Shown here: in pieces, positions 1-7,242 of the stretch
Numbering within the stretch: position 1 is the stretch's first letter
Layout of the letters: each line of letters starts with the position of its first letter
Origin: Baffinella frigidus
Taxonomy: Eukaryota; Cryptophyceae; Cryptomonadales; Baffinellaceae
Direction of reading: 5' to 3'
Assembly (NCBI GenBank): GCA_026770585.1
Contig: MU646573.1
Location: 440,731-460,164 of the forward strand
DNA: 19,434 nucleotides
The notes under the pieces: generated by a model
Told to the model about the DNA's origin: nothing
Database searches by the model: none
The model's input: only the letters and a program-made list of their open reading frames with translations
Translations under genes and position numbers: made by a program

Positions 1-166
1 CCAACCAACCAACCAACCAACCAACCAACCAACCAACCAACCAACCAACCAACCAACCAACCAACCAACCAACCAACCAACCAACCAACCAACCAGCCAG
101 CCGGCCAGCCAGCCAGCCAGCCAGCCAACCAGCCAGCCAGCCAGCCAGCCAACCAACCAACCAACC
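1..166. repeat. CCAA/CCAG tetranucleotide tandem repeat
   Basis: A near-perfect CCAA microsatellite from base 1 to about 94, then mixed CCAG/CCAA units to 166. It continues past the left edge of the window. It lies upstream of the first recognisable exon of gene 1, so it is either intron or upstream flank of that gene. No coding signal is seen. Confidence 0.97.
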
Positions 167-319
167 GACAAATCAATCAACCAATCGCTCAGTCCCAAAG
201 CCTCCCGTGTGAGGACATACATGGTGGCCGTGTCAGGTGTCATCCGAATGGTCATCCGCATCTCATGTTGGGTGTCATACGAACCAACGCTTCATTCCTC
301 GTCATACACGCGATTTTTT

Positions 320-900
320 TGCGCTGAATTCCTCTCTGTTGGCAGATTGTGGAAAAGCGGCCTCTTCACCCATACGCGAGCCGACGTAGGGCCCTACGGT
401 AGGTCATAGGTGCATAGGGGGGTTCCTACGGATAAGGTAACGGAAAAATTAATAACGCGTCATTCCTCTCTGTTGGCAGATTGTGGGGCAGACGCCGGTG
501 CACGGCCTCTCCGCCCATACGCAAGCCGACGTAGGACCCTACGGTAGGCAATAGGTACCTAGGGGGGTTCCTAACATTTCTCTCCCGCCATATGAATACC
601 GCGAAATTCCTCTCGCTTGACAGATTGTGGAGCAGGCGCCGGCGCCGGTCCGCACAGGATGCCGCGGCCAAGCCGAGAGAGGAATGCAGCGTGCTCGTTG
701 CTGTCGCTCTCGGCCGAGCGAGGAATGAAGCGTTGGTGCGCGGCGTCATAAACGCGTTTTTAATCATTATGCGGAATTCCTCTCGATTGGCAGATGGTGG
801 AGCAGGCCTGTCCGCCCATACGCGACCCGACGTAGGGCCCTACGGTAGGTCATAGGTACTTAGGGGGTGGCATACGGATAACGCGTCATTCCATTCCCGG
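320..900 (+). repeat. Intronic tandem array of echoes of gene 1 exon A
   Basis: Four copies of the acceptor-plus-exon-start sequence of the exon at 904 occur upstream of it. They start after CAG at 346, 480, 624 and 794, with spacings of 134, 144, 170 and then 110 bases. Each begins with a variant of TTGGCAG|ATTGTGGAGCAG. The copies at 346, 480 and 794 run into a palindromic tail (GTAGGGCCCTACGGTAGG); the copy at 624 keeps more exon text (to about 683) and lacks the tail. The exon parts are degraded or frameshifted relative to 904-981, so they are most likely intron. Confidence 0.8.
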
Positions 901-903
901 CAG

Positions 904-981
904 ATTGTGGAGAAGGCGCCGGCGCACGGCCTCTCCGCGCAGGACGCCGCGGCCAAGCTCGACGTCTACTTCGCCCGCCAG
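904..981 (+). CDS. Gene 1 exon A
   Basis: Acceptor CGGCAG at 898-903; donor CAG|GTGCCG at 981/982. It has 26 codons in phase 0, starting IVEKAPAHGL and ending DVYFARQ. It reads as an amphipathic helix (AQDAAAKLDVYFARQ). It is the only complete version of a motif echoed four times upstream. Confidence 0.7.
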
Positions 982-3900
982 GTGCCGTTACCACATTTTC
1001 ATAAGATTCCGTCCTGAAAATTGGGTAGTTAGGCCTACGGTATTGCCTACGGTAGGCCGTAGGGGCCCAGGGGGGGGTCCTACGAAACACCCGGGCGTGG
1101 GAGCCCTACGGCCTACCGCAGTCGATACCATAGGCCTACCTACTCCATTTCCAGCCAGTTACCCTATCGATGTGCGAGCGGTTGGAGATGGTGCCGGTGC
1201 ACTGCAAACACCAAAAAAAACGACGTGCCCACAGCCGCTCTCTACCCCCCCACACACCGAGGAGCGCCCGTTTCCCTACCTCGCCTGAAAAGTTAACGGC
1301 ACGACAACGCCTCGCCGCTCGCGTGATGTCCCAAGCATACACAACCTGGCCGCTGTGTAGACCACAAAGGCAAAGGGTTGGGAGCCTGGCAGGTGTCTGG
1401 GCCGGGGGGGGGGCGTAGTGTGGCCCGGGCGGAATCGTACCTCGCGGACAAAGTAACAAGACGCGTGAGTGCCGCCGGGGGACCGGTGCAGGGTCAGGAA
1501 ACAGCACTGCGCGGGCCTTGCGGTTGGCGAGCCAGGGTTGCAGGGTCAGGAAATTCCACACCACTTTCCTGCGTGCTTCTGACCCCGTTTCGCGTGTGGC
1601 AGGCCAAACTCGCCGCTACGCCCCGCGCCGCGCCCAAGGGCTCCGTGACCGGCAAGCTGGTGCACGCCCGCCCCCGCTGCTCCTCCTCGCGTCGGAGTTC
1701 CCCACCGAGTCACCTGCCCGGAGTCCCCACCAAGTTACCTACCCGGAGTTTCCCCACCGAGTTACCTGCATCGGAGTGCCCCGCCGAGTTACCTGTCCAT
1801 GCACCCCCCGCTGCGCCTCCTGTGCTCGCGCGTCATGCGTGCCGTCGACCTCCTGTGTGCTCCTGTGCGCTAGGCTCACCTCCTGTGTGCTAGGCGCAGC
1901 GGTTGCCTCGCGTTGGACACCCACACGGTGGAGAGGAGCGAGCGGCATGTTCTGGTCAAAAGGGGCACACTGAGCGGTGGTGCACGTGCTTTGCATTGTA
2001 GACCCTCAACCTACACCCTGAACGCCTTCTCCACGCCTACACCCTGAACGCCTTCTCCACGACCCTCAACCTACACCCTGAACGCCTTCTCCACGACCCT
2101 CAACCTACACGCCTTCTCCACAGTACACCCTGAACGCCTTCTCCACAATTAGCGTTGGGGCGCGTGTTTTGCATTGTACGCCCTACACGCATACACCCTG
2201 CACGACTGAGCGTTGGGACGCGAGTATCGCACTGCACTGCTACCCTCGATATTTCACCTGGAGCCAACAACGCTGATCCTCCGCAGTAAGTTGCCATTTC
2301 GTTTAGAAGTTGCCATTTCGTTTAGATGGACCTGCTCTGAGAGCAGGCATTTGACGTACGGCACTGGCTTTCAGGGGGAGTTGACTCAGGTAAAATGGTG
2401 TGGCTCAGAGTGCACTGGGCACCCGCGCGACGTGTTGAGCGCGAACCTGCTGGGGGTTTAGGGCTGAGGGTTGAGGGTGCCAACCTCGATCGGCGCGAGG
2501 TGTGTCAACCTCGGTCGGTGCGACGTGCCACATCTTGCGCCTCAGTCAGTTCCCGTCCTGGCGAACCAACAGTTCTGGTGACGTTCGTGTGCCGGGTTTT
2601 AGGGTGTTTATCGTTGAGAGTGTCAGGCGCACGCTGAGTGGTGGGGGACACTGAGCGGGTGAGGCGCGTGTTTTGCATTGCACACCCTATACGCATACAT
2701 CCTAGCCCATTGAGTGGTGGGGCGCGAGCAGGACACGGAGCAGGTTGGGTCCGTGTTTTTCATTGTACACCCTCATCGAAAACACCCTAGCCCATTGAGT
2801 GTTGGGACCGCGAGCAGGCGCGCGCGCAGGACAAGAAGTACTTCAACCAGCAGGCTAAGAAGATCAAGGTCCCCCCCAATCCACCAAACCCTGCCGCCGT
2901 TTCAGGACATGGCATATCGCGCTGCCCTGCGCACAGCGTAACCATGCCGCCTAGTGGCTATACGTCTCGAGGTGGTGAATTCACTGTAAATTCAGTGGAT
3001 TTGTACCAGATTACGCCCTGGTCAAATGACCCAGACGTATAGCCACTAGTAACCCTATTTACCAAACCCTGGCGCTCGTTGTAGGTGTCCTCTGCATCTG
3101 GACACGCCGCTTTTTTTGCACGTACACTGTTCAAAGAACTTGCGTTGCTTGACAATCCAGCCGAAACGTTTCCAGACATAGCATATTGCGCTGCCCTGCG
3201 AGGGCGATATGCCCCTTTTTGCACGCATAGGCCTGCGCGCGGAGTACCCATCCAGCCTTGTGATACTGACGTGTGTTCCCGCGTGTGTCTCGCACAGGCG
3301 TAACCCTGGTTCTGACGTGTGTTCCCGCGTGTGTCTCTCTGACGTGTTTTGCGCGTCTCGTAACCCTGGTTCTGACGTGTGGTTCCGCGCTTGTCTCTCA
3401 CAGGCGTAACCCTGATACTGACGTGTGTCTTTCTGGCGTGTTTTGCACGCGTCGCAACCCTGACGACGCGTCCGTGCACCACCTGCTCGCGAGGTGTGGG
3501 GTTGGTGTGGGGGGGTTGTGTGGGTGTGGGGATTCTGACGTGGTTACCGCGTGTGTCTCGCACAGGCATCACCCTGCTACTCACGTGTGGTTCCGCGTGT
3601 GTCTCTGACGGGCGTAACCCTGCTACTGACCTGTTCCCGCGTGTGTCTCTCTGGCAGGCGTAACCCTGGTTCTGACGTACACAGGCGTAACCCTGGTTCT
3701 GACGTTCACAGGCGTTACCCTGGTTCTGACGTACACAGGCGATACCCTGGTTCTGACGTTCTGACGTGTTCCCGCGTGTGTCTCTCTAACAGGCGCAGAA
3801 GCTGGTCGCGATCGGGCTTGGCGCTGAGGAGGCCTCCGAGGTACCCGCATTCAGCCCTTTGAAGCCTGAATTAGTACCAGGCATGAGGATCTATGATGAG

Positions 3901-6200
3901 CAATGCTGAGGAGGCCTCCGAGGTACCGCCCGCATTTAGCCCTTTGAAAGGCCCACACGTGCTTTCAAATCCTTTTTATCAAGCTAAATCCACCGCTAGA
4001 CCCCGACTTGAGTCCCTCTATAGGCCTCCGAGGTGCCGCCCGCCCACACGAGGCTACCCTTGTGAAAAAAATCCTGAGTCAATTATGCCCAGAAAACACG
4101 TCAAAATTCAGAAATTGATCACGTGTCCGTCCGCTTTTCGGTCAGTCGCAGAAGAATCTAGATTCTTTTCACCTGGTCTAGCGGTGGAATTGGCTTGCTA
4201 AGAAGGATTTGAAAGCGCACGTTTGAGACGGCTAAACCGCCGGGGTGTATTTTAGAGGGCTAAATCGTTGTGTAGCGGAAATTTTGTAGTGAGTCGCGTC
4301 CAAATAAACCGAACCCTGAACCACACCCCCTGAAACCAGCACGGAAGACAACGTGGCCTTTGAGACGGGGGGTCTCTCCCTGAACCACATAGCCCATATA
4401 GCCCTAAATTCTGAACCCTGAACCCTGAACCCTAAACCCTGAACCCTGAATAAGTCCGCCGCGGACTTATTTGGGCTGTATTTGGGCTTATTTGGGACTT
4501 ATTTGGGCTGTATTTGGGCTGTTTGTTTGATGCATGAGCCGTTTCGGGGCTGCTGGGTGCGTGCAGCGAGGCTGACACCAACGTTCACGATGGTTGGGTG
4601 TTGATCGGGGGTTTGGGTGGCGTTGCAGTCGGTGTAGGAGGAGGAGTTAGAATTCATCCGGAAAATGCTCGTATGAGCGGCCGCCACGGGGTACAGTAAG
4701 TAGCACAATGCGTAGTATGCGCGGCACCGACGCCGATTGTTTGGCAATAAATAAAAAGTCGGGCACGCGTTGATCGGGGGGTTTGGTGGGGTTCAAATGT
4801 GTCCTCCTCCAGCCTACGCTTTTGAGCATGATGCAGGAGCCGTGTCGGGACTGCCGTGCATCGCCAGCGAGGCGGAAACTAACTTGCACGATGGTTGGGG
4901 GTGTTGATCGTTTTTGCAAGTTACCACAAAAAACGATCAGCACCCAACCAGGCGGAACACGTTACTTTGGTTGGGTGTTGATCGTATTTTTGCGGTGGGG
5001 TTGCAGTCGGAGATCGGTGGTTGGGTGGTGATCGTTTTTGCAAGTTACCAAAAAAAACGATCAACACCCAACCAGGCGGAACACGTTACTTTGGTTGGGT
5101 GTTGATCGTATTTTTGTGGTGGGGTTGCAGTCGGAGATCGGCAAGGCGATGGGCGTCGACGCGATGATGCCCGCGACTGTCTTCGAGTCCAACCCTGCGG
5201 TCTCGCAGGAGACCACCGACGAGGTCAACCAGGTCACACGCCCGCTCCCTGTGTTCATAGGGTACCGTCCTGGAAACCGAGTAGTTAGGCCTACGGTGTT
5301 GCCTATGTTAGGCCGTAGGGCCCCTAGGACCTAGGAGCCCCCCCTAAGCCCCTACATGCCCGCCCGCTGTGTCTGCGGCCCATGCCCGCATCACCCTGTG
5401 GCGGCGGCGAATACAGGGGTACAGGGGTACCTCGCTCATAAGAAACCGCCTCCTCCCAGGACCCTACACTAGGCCTATGCCTAGGGCCCTATGGTGGTCC
5501 TAGGGGGGGGGCGGTTTCTTATGAGCGAGGTACCCCTGTACAGTATGGCGTATGCACCTACTCGCAACGGACGGGATGTTGGCCTCGCACCCTGTGGCAG
5601 GCCTGCGTCCGCACAGTGCACTCCGAGCCACAAGATTTCAGCTAAGTCAACCAGATCACCTAAGTCAACTTTCCCCTGTTTTCGTTTAGATGCCAGCCCT
5701 GCCTCCGGCAAGAGCGCCTCCTGCAGGCTCGGCCATGGAACAGTACCCCTTGCACTTCGATGGCCGTCTCCGAAAGGGACCGTGAAACTGTGGTTTGATA
5801 GGTACACGGGCCTGAACGTTCCCCTGTTTTCGTTTAGATGGACCTGGCCACCATGCACGGCATTTGACTTAAGGCGCTGGCTTTCAGGGGGAGTTGACTT
5901 AGGCGAAATGTTCTGACTCCGAGTGCAGTGCTCGGGCATGGACCCCTGCGTGCGGATTCACACCCTCTGATACAGGGGTACCTCGCTTATAAGATACCGC
6001 CCACATCGTAGGACACTACAGTAGGACCATGCCCAGGGCCCTCTGGTGGTCCTAGGGGGGTGGCGCTTTCTGACGAGCGAGGTACCTCTGTACTGATACA
6101 CGATACACCCCCCTCTCTGCAGGCTATCCAGACGCAGCGGAGTGACGGCTACACCAACGGCGACGGGCAGGACGCTGAGGACATCGCACCCCCCCCCTGA
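904..6200 (+). CDS. Gene 1: unrecognised protein, C-terminal six exons
   Basis: Plus-strand split gene entering from outside the window. Exons are chained by AG/GT borders: 904-981, 1603-1659, 2818-2868, 3793-3840, 5131-5232 and 6123-6200. Every junction is phase 0, and each piece has a third-position GC bias unlike the surrounding repeats. Together they encode 134 residues before a TGA at 6198-6200. The chain is rich in Ala, Lys, Gln and Glu, begins IVEKAPAHGLSAQDAAAKLD, and ends with an acidic tail and three prolines (DAEDIAPPP). I do not recognise the family. There is no membrane segment in the visible part. The N-terminus and promoter lie to the left. An extra small exon between 1660 and 2817 cannot be excluded. 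Confidence 0.6.
1003..1082 (+). repeat. GTAGTTAGGCCTACGGT repeat, copy 1
   Basis: A partly palindromic block (GGCCTACGGTATTGCCTACGGTAGGCC) directly downstream of exon A. It is shared with 5258-5345 and, in reverse, about 15580-15628. The core resembles that of the other palindromic families in this window. Confidence 0.8.
1603..1659 (+). CDS. Gene 1 exon B
   Basis: Acceptor GTGGCAG at 1596-1602; donor CTG|GTGCAC at 1659/1660. It has 19 phase-0 codons, AKLAATPRAAPKGSVTGKL, a basic linker-like segment. The donor-proximal intron sequence (GTGCACGCCCGC...) is echoed near 1795-1830. Confidence 0.6.
1690..1900 (+). repeat. Short-period tandem repeats in gene 1 intron
   Basis: Four diverged copies of a roughly 29-base unit (GGAGTTCCCCACCGAGTTACCT and variants) run from about 1696 to 1790. 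TCCTGTGTGCT-type microrepeats follow to about 1893. The region lies just after the donor of exon B. No exon is evident. Confidence 0.75.
2005..2150 (+). repeat. Tandem repeat CTACACCCTGAACGCCTTCTCCAC
   Basis: About four tandem units of CACCCTGAACGCCTTCTCCA, two separated by ACGACCCTCAACCT. The region is intronic in gene 1 and non-coding. The unit includes the CCCTGAA motif seen in telomere-like tracts elsewhere in the window. Confidence 0.85.
2317..2425 (+). repeat. Dispersed repeat, copy 1 (partner 5828-5940)
   Basis: A roughly 110-base block beginning CGTTTAGATGGACCTG and containing CTTTCAGGGGGAGTTGACT is shared with 5828-5940 in the same orientation. Just upstream, GTTGCCATTTCGTTTAGA is duplicated in tandem (2291-2325). 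Both copies lie in gene 1 introns. Confidence 0.85.
2640..2817 (+). repeat. Echoes of gene 1 exon D acceptor region
   Basis: Imperfect repeats of a roughly 90-base unit containing TTTTGCATTGYACACCC, CCTAGCCCATTGAGTG and GGGGCGCGAGCAGGAC. The last unit ends at the real acceptor GAGCAG|GCGCGC (2817/2818). Older relatives of the unit lie near 1970-1998 and 2152-2230. The copy near 2725 carries the exon-like GAGCAGGACACGGAGCAG. Confidence 0.7.
2818..2868 (+). CDS. Gene 1 exon D
   Basis: Acceptor GAGCAG ending 2817; donor ATCAAG|GTCCCC at 2868/2869. It has 17 phase-0 codons, ARAQDKKYFNQQAKKIK, a strongly basic and polar helix. A second in-frame acceptor, GCGCAG|GAC at 2829/2830, would remove four residues, and the upstream echo (GAGCAG|GACACG) resembles that shorter start. 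The exact 5' border is therefore uncertain. Confidence 0.6.
2952..3048. mobile_element. TA-flanked palindromic MITE, 97 bp
   Basis: Terminal inverted repeats GTGGCTATACGTCT and AGACGTATAGCCAC are perfect over 14 bases. A TA lies on each side (2952-2953 and 3047-3048), and flanking C/G bases extend the symmetry to CTAG. The interior is non-coding. It lies in a gene 1 intron and looks like a single-copy MITE with a TA target-site duplication. Confidence 0.8.
3246..3790 (+). repeat. Ladder of acceptor-like repeats before gene 1 exon E
   Basis: At least ten units built from CCCGCGTGTGTCTCTCACAG, GCGTAACCCTGGTTCTGACG and variants. The last block (about 3655-3760) contracts to a 27-base unit, ACAGGCGTAACCCTGGTTCTGACGT-like. 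Each unit presents ACAG|GCG, the same border as the real acceptor AACAG|GCGCAG at 3792/3793. The result is a run of potential decoy acceptors. Confidence 0.8.
3793..3840 (+). CDS. Gene 1 exon E
   Basis: Acceptor CTAACAG ending 3792; donor TCCGAG|GTACCC at 3840/3841. It has 16 phase-0 codons, AQKLVAIGLGAEEASE. The 3' end plus intron start is echoed at about 3905-3950 and again near 4021-4040 (AGGCCTCCGAGGTGCCGCCC). Confidence 0.65.
3905..4045 (+). repeat. Echoes of exon E 3' edge and donor
   Basis: GCTGAGGAGGCCTCCGAG|GT of the exon recurs at about 3905-3924, followed by the same intron start (CCGCATTYAGCCCTTTGAA). A shorter copy, AGGCCTCCGAG|GTGCCGCC, recurs near 4022. Both keep a GT at the copied border. 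The second copy lies inside the inverted-repeat element 3953-4225. Confidence 0.8.
3953..4225. mobile_element. Inverted-repeat element with ~50-bp arms
   Basis: The left arm, 3953-4002 (CGTGCTTTCAAATCCTTTTT ... ACCGCTAGACC), pairs with the right arm, 4175-4225 (GGTCTAGCGGT ... AAGGATTTGAAAGCGCACG), with few mismatches. The interior is non-coding. It fits a foldback or MITE-like insertion in the gene 1 intron between exons E and F. Target duplication is not clear. Confidence 0.7.
4400..4530 (+). repeat. Telomere-like CCCTGAA/CCCTAAA tract and TTTGGGCT repeat
   Basis: About six CCCTGAA/CCCTAAA heptamers (4405-4450) are followed by the hairpin TAAGTCCGC-C-GCGGACTTA (4451-4469). Repeats of TTATTTGGGCTGTATTTGGG follow, to about 4530. 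The region is intronic and non-coding. Confidence 0.85.
4535..4910 (+). repeat. Diverged ~300-base duplication with exon F echo
   Basis: The block GCATGAGCCG...CGATGGTTGGGTGTTGATCG near 4532-4600 recurs, diverged, near 4830-4910. The first copy is followed by GCGTTGCAGTCGG (4620-4632), which matches the acceptor plus first bases of gene 1 exon F (TTGCAG|TCGG at 5125-5134). Confidence 0.7.
4911..5141 (+). repeat. 124-bp tandem duplication spanning the exon F acceptor
   Basis: Two nearly identical units, 4911-5034 and 5035 onward, have a 124-base period. Each contains complementary arms (GATCGTTTTTGCAAGTTACC / AAAAAACGATCARCACCCAA and GGTTGGGTGTTGATCG), so each can fold into a hairpin. Each ends with GGGGTTGCAG|TCGGAGATCGG. 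In unit 1 this is an echo; in unit 2 it is the true acceptor and start of exon F. Confidence 0.9.
5131..5232 (+). CDS. Gene 1 exon F
   Basis: Acceptor GTTGCAG ending 5130; donor AACCAG|GTCACA at 5232/5233. It has 34 phase-0 codons, beginning SEIGKAMGVD and ending QETTDEVNQ, with codon usage typical of a GC-rich gene. No motif is recognised. Confidence 0.75.
5258..5345 (+). repeat. GTAGTTAGGCCTACGGT repeat, copy 2
   Basis: ACCGTCCTGRAAA, a short gap, then TAGTTAGGCCTACGGTNTTG and GCCGTAGGGGCCC-like sequence match 1003-1082 in the same orientation. A shortened reverse copy occurs at about 15580-15628. The core is self-complementary (GGCCTACGGT / ACGGTAGGCC). It lies in the intron between exons F and G. 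Confidence 0.8.
5420..5540. mobile_element. Family C palindromic MITE, copy 1
   Basis: Ends CAGGGGTACCTCGCTCATAA / TTATGAGCGAGGTACCCCTG, flanked by TA (5420-5421 and 5539-5540). The interior holds CCTAGGCATAGGCCT-type palindromes. The preceding TACAGGGG (5412-5419) is a small duplication of the end. It lies in the gene 1 intron before exon G. Confidence 0.92.
5828..5940 (+). repeat. Dispersed repeat, copy 2 (partner 2317-2425)
   Basis: Shares CGTTTAGATGGACCTG, GGCATTTGAC, GGCTTTCAGGGGGAGTTGAC and GAGTGCA with the copy near 2317. A partial third copy of its start (TTTTCGTTTAGATG) lies at 5680-5692. Confidence 0.85.
5971..6092. mobile_element. Family C palindromic MITE, copy 2
   Basis: TA-flanked; ends CAGGGGTACCTCGCTTATAA and GAGCGAGGTACCTCTG, slightly diverged. 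It ends 31 bases before the start of the terminal exon of gene 1, so it sits within or next to the acceptor and branch-point region of that intron. Confidence 0.9.
6123..6200 (+). CDS. Gene 1 terminal exon G
   Basis: Pyrimidine-rich acceptor CCCCTCTCTGCAG ends at 6122. It encodes 25 codons, AIQTQRSDGYTNGDGQDAED then IAPPP, and stops at TGA 6198-6200. Phase 0 matches exon F. The acidic, polar tail is typical of a disordered C-terminus. Confidence 0.65.
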   Translation, partial: AIQTQRSDGYTNGDGQDAEDIAPPP

Positions 6201-6237
6201 TCGCACCCTCCGACGAGCGTTCCGCATCTAGATCCTG

Positions 6238-6359
6238 TACAGGGGTACCTCGCTCATAAGAAACTGCCCCCCCCCTAGGACCACCATAGGGTCCCTAGGC
6301 ATAGGCCTACTGTAGGGTCCTAGGGGGCGGCGGTTTGTTATGAGCGAGGTACCCCTGTA
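6238..6359. mobile_element. Family C palindromic MITE, copy 3
   Basis: TA at 6238-6239 and 6358-6359, with full-length ends CAGGGGTACCTCGCTCATAA and TTATGAGCGAGGTACCCCTG. The interior CCCTAGGCATAGGCCTACTG is the family consensus. It lies 37 bases after the gene 1 stop, probably in its 3' UTR. Confidence 0.93.
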
Positions 6360-6529
6360 GGTGTGGGCAAGCTTCCGCTGTGCTTTCAGGTGGCAAGTAC
6401 ATCGGCTGTATCAAACACACGGTCCGGTCGGTGTGGCGTGGGCACCGTTTGCATCACGTGTTCCAACGCGCAGAATGCATTGTGGTGTTGCCATCGCAGT
6501 CTCTCTCAACGCTACGTCCTCGAGTGCCC

Positions 6530-6764
6530 GTATTGTAAAAATGGGCTTCGCGCGGAATCAAGGCCAGGTCAGGAAATCAGGAAATTTGATATCATAAAAA
6601 ACGTCGAAAATGAACTTTTATGCTATCTTAAGCATGTGCAAGATGCCTAAAATAGAATTACCCACCCGTAAGATGACACAAAACAGGAAAAGATAATTTT
6701 TGGACGTTCATGACCTCCTTTCCTGGCGTTCTAAAATTCCGCGCGGAGCCCATTTCTACAATAC
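6530..6764. mobile_element. TA-flanked inverted-repeat element, 235 bp
   Basis: Arms 6530-6558 and 6736-6764 are complementary over 29 bases with two mismatches (TTGTAAAAATGGGCTTCGCG / CGCGGAGCCCATTTCTACAA), with TA just outside. The interior is AT-richer than the window average. Family C copy 4 starts five bases after its right end. Confidence 0.85.
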
Positions 6765-6768
6765 AGCC

Positions 6769-6888
6769 TACAGGGGTACCTCGCTCATAAGAGAGCGCCT
6801 CCTCCTGGACCCTACAGTAGGCCTCAACCTAGGGCCCTCTGGTGATCCTAGGGGGGTGGGTGTTTCATATGAACGAGGTACCCCTGTA
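6769..6888. mobile_element. Family C palindromic MITE, copy 4
   Basis: TA-flanked; ends CAGGGGTACCTCGCTCATAA and GAACGAGGTACCCCTG. The interior is diverged (CCTACAGTAGGCCTCAACCT). It lies in the gap between convergent genes 1 and 2. Confidence 0.92.
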
Positions 6889-6991
6889 GTAGACACCCAC
6901 AGTCGCTGTCATCCGCGTGCGCCGAGAAGAAATGCGCCAAGTGGGGTTTGGGGGAGCCTAGAAGGATCCACAAAACCGATTCGTCGCCCGG

Positions 6992-7126
6992 TACAGGGGT
7001 TACTCGAAGTTAAGGTCACACAATACAAGGTCTCACACTGGATCATCCGATGCGGACGTTAAATATTGAACGTCCGCACACTGACTGCTCAAAAGTGTGT
7101 GACCTTAACTTCGAGTAACCCCTGTA
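6992..7126. mobile_element. Family D long-hairpin MITE
   Basis: Perfect 30-base terminal inverted repeats (CAGGGGTTACTCGAAGTTAA ... and complement), flanked by TA at 6992-6993 and 7125-7126. A second internal hairpin, GCGGACGTT-AAATATTG-AACGTCCGC, lies at about 7051-7076. The first bases (CAGGGGT) match family C ends. Its right TA is also the left TA of family C copy 5. Confidence 0.93.
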
Positions 7127-7242
7127 CAGGGGAGCCTCGCTCACAAGAATCTGCCCCTCCATAGGACCACCATATGACCCTAGGCATGGTCCTACTGTGG
7201 GTTCCTAGGGTGGTCGGTTTCTTATGAGCGAGGTACCCCTTA
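7125..7242. mobile_element. Family C palindromic MITE, copy 5
   Basis: It begins at the TA shared with the family D element and has diverged ends: CAGGGGAGCCTCGCTCACAA on the left, and TTATGAGCGAGGTACCCCT on the right with the last G lost before TA. The interior CCCTAGGCATGGTCCTACTG is of family C type. Confidence 0.88.

Noticed and set aside
2958-3584. A 208-codon minus frame with repeated VRxTRVTPV-like units
   Set aside because: The repeats mirror the exon E acceptor ladder and part of a MITE. The plus strand is explained as an intron of gene 1.
3655-3760. Regular direct repeats resembling a CRISPR array
   Set aside because: The 27-base units are contiguous with no unique spacers, sit in a eukaryotic intron, and no cas genes are present.
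4150-4230. A tRNA-like stretch near GGTCTAGCGGTGGAATTGG
   Set aside because: It is part of the right arm of the 3953-4225 inverted repeat, and no B box or cloverleaf follows. GGTTCAAACCCG at 16459 likewise has no matching A box or acceptor stem.
5481-5939. Long frames carrying GTSLIRN...PPPRTT peptides, here and at 5958-6227, 6700-7062, 7205-7432 and 12957-13205
   Set aside because: They are translations of family C palindromic elements. The peptide recurs only because the DNA repeat recurs, and starts and ends are unrelated.
6363-6650. A Cys-rich frame (CITCSNAQ...CPYCKNG) resembling a zinc finger
   Set aside because: It runs across the boundary of the inverted-repeat element at 6530, has no proper Cys/His spacing, and has no splice or promoter support.
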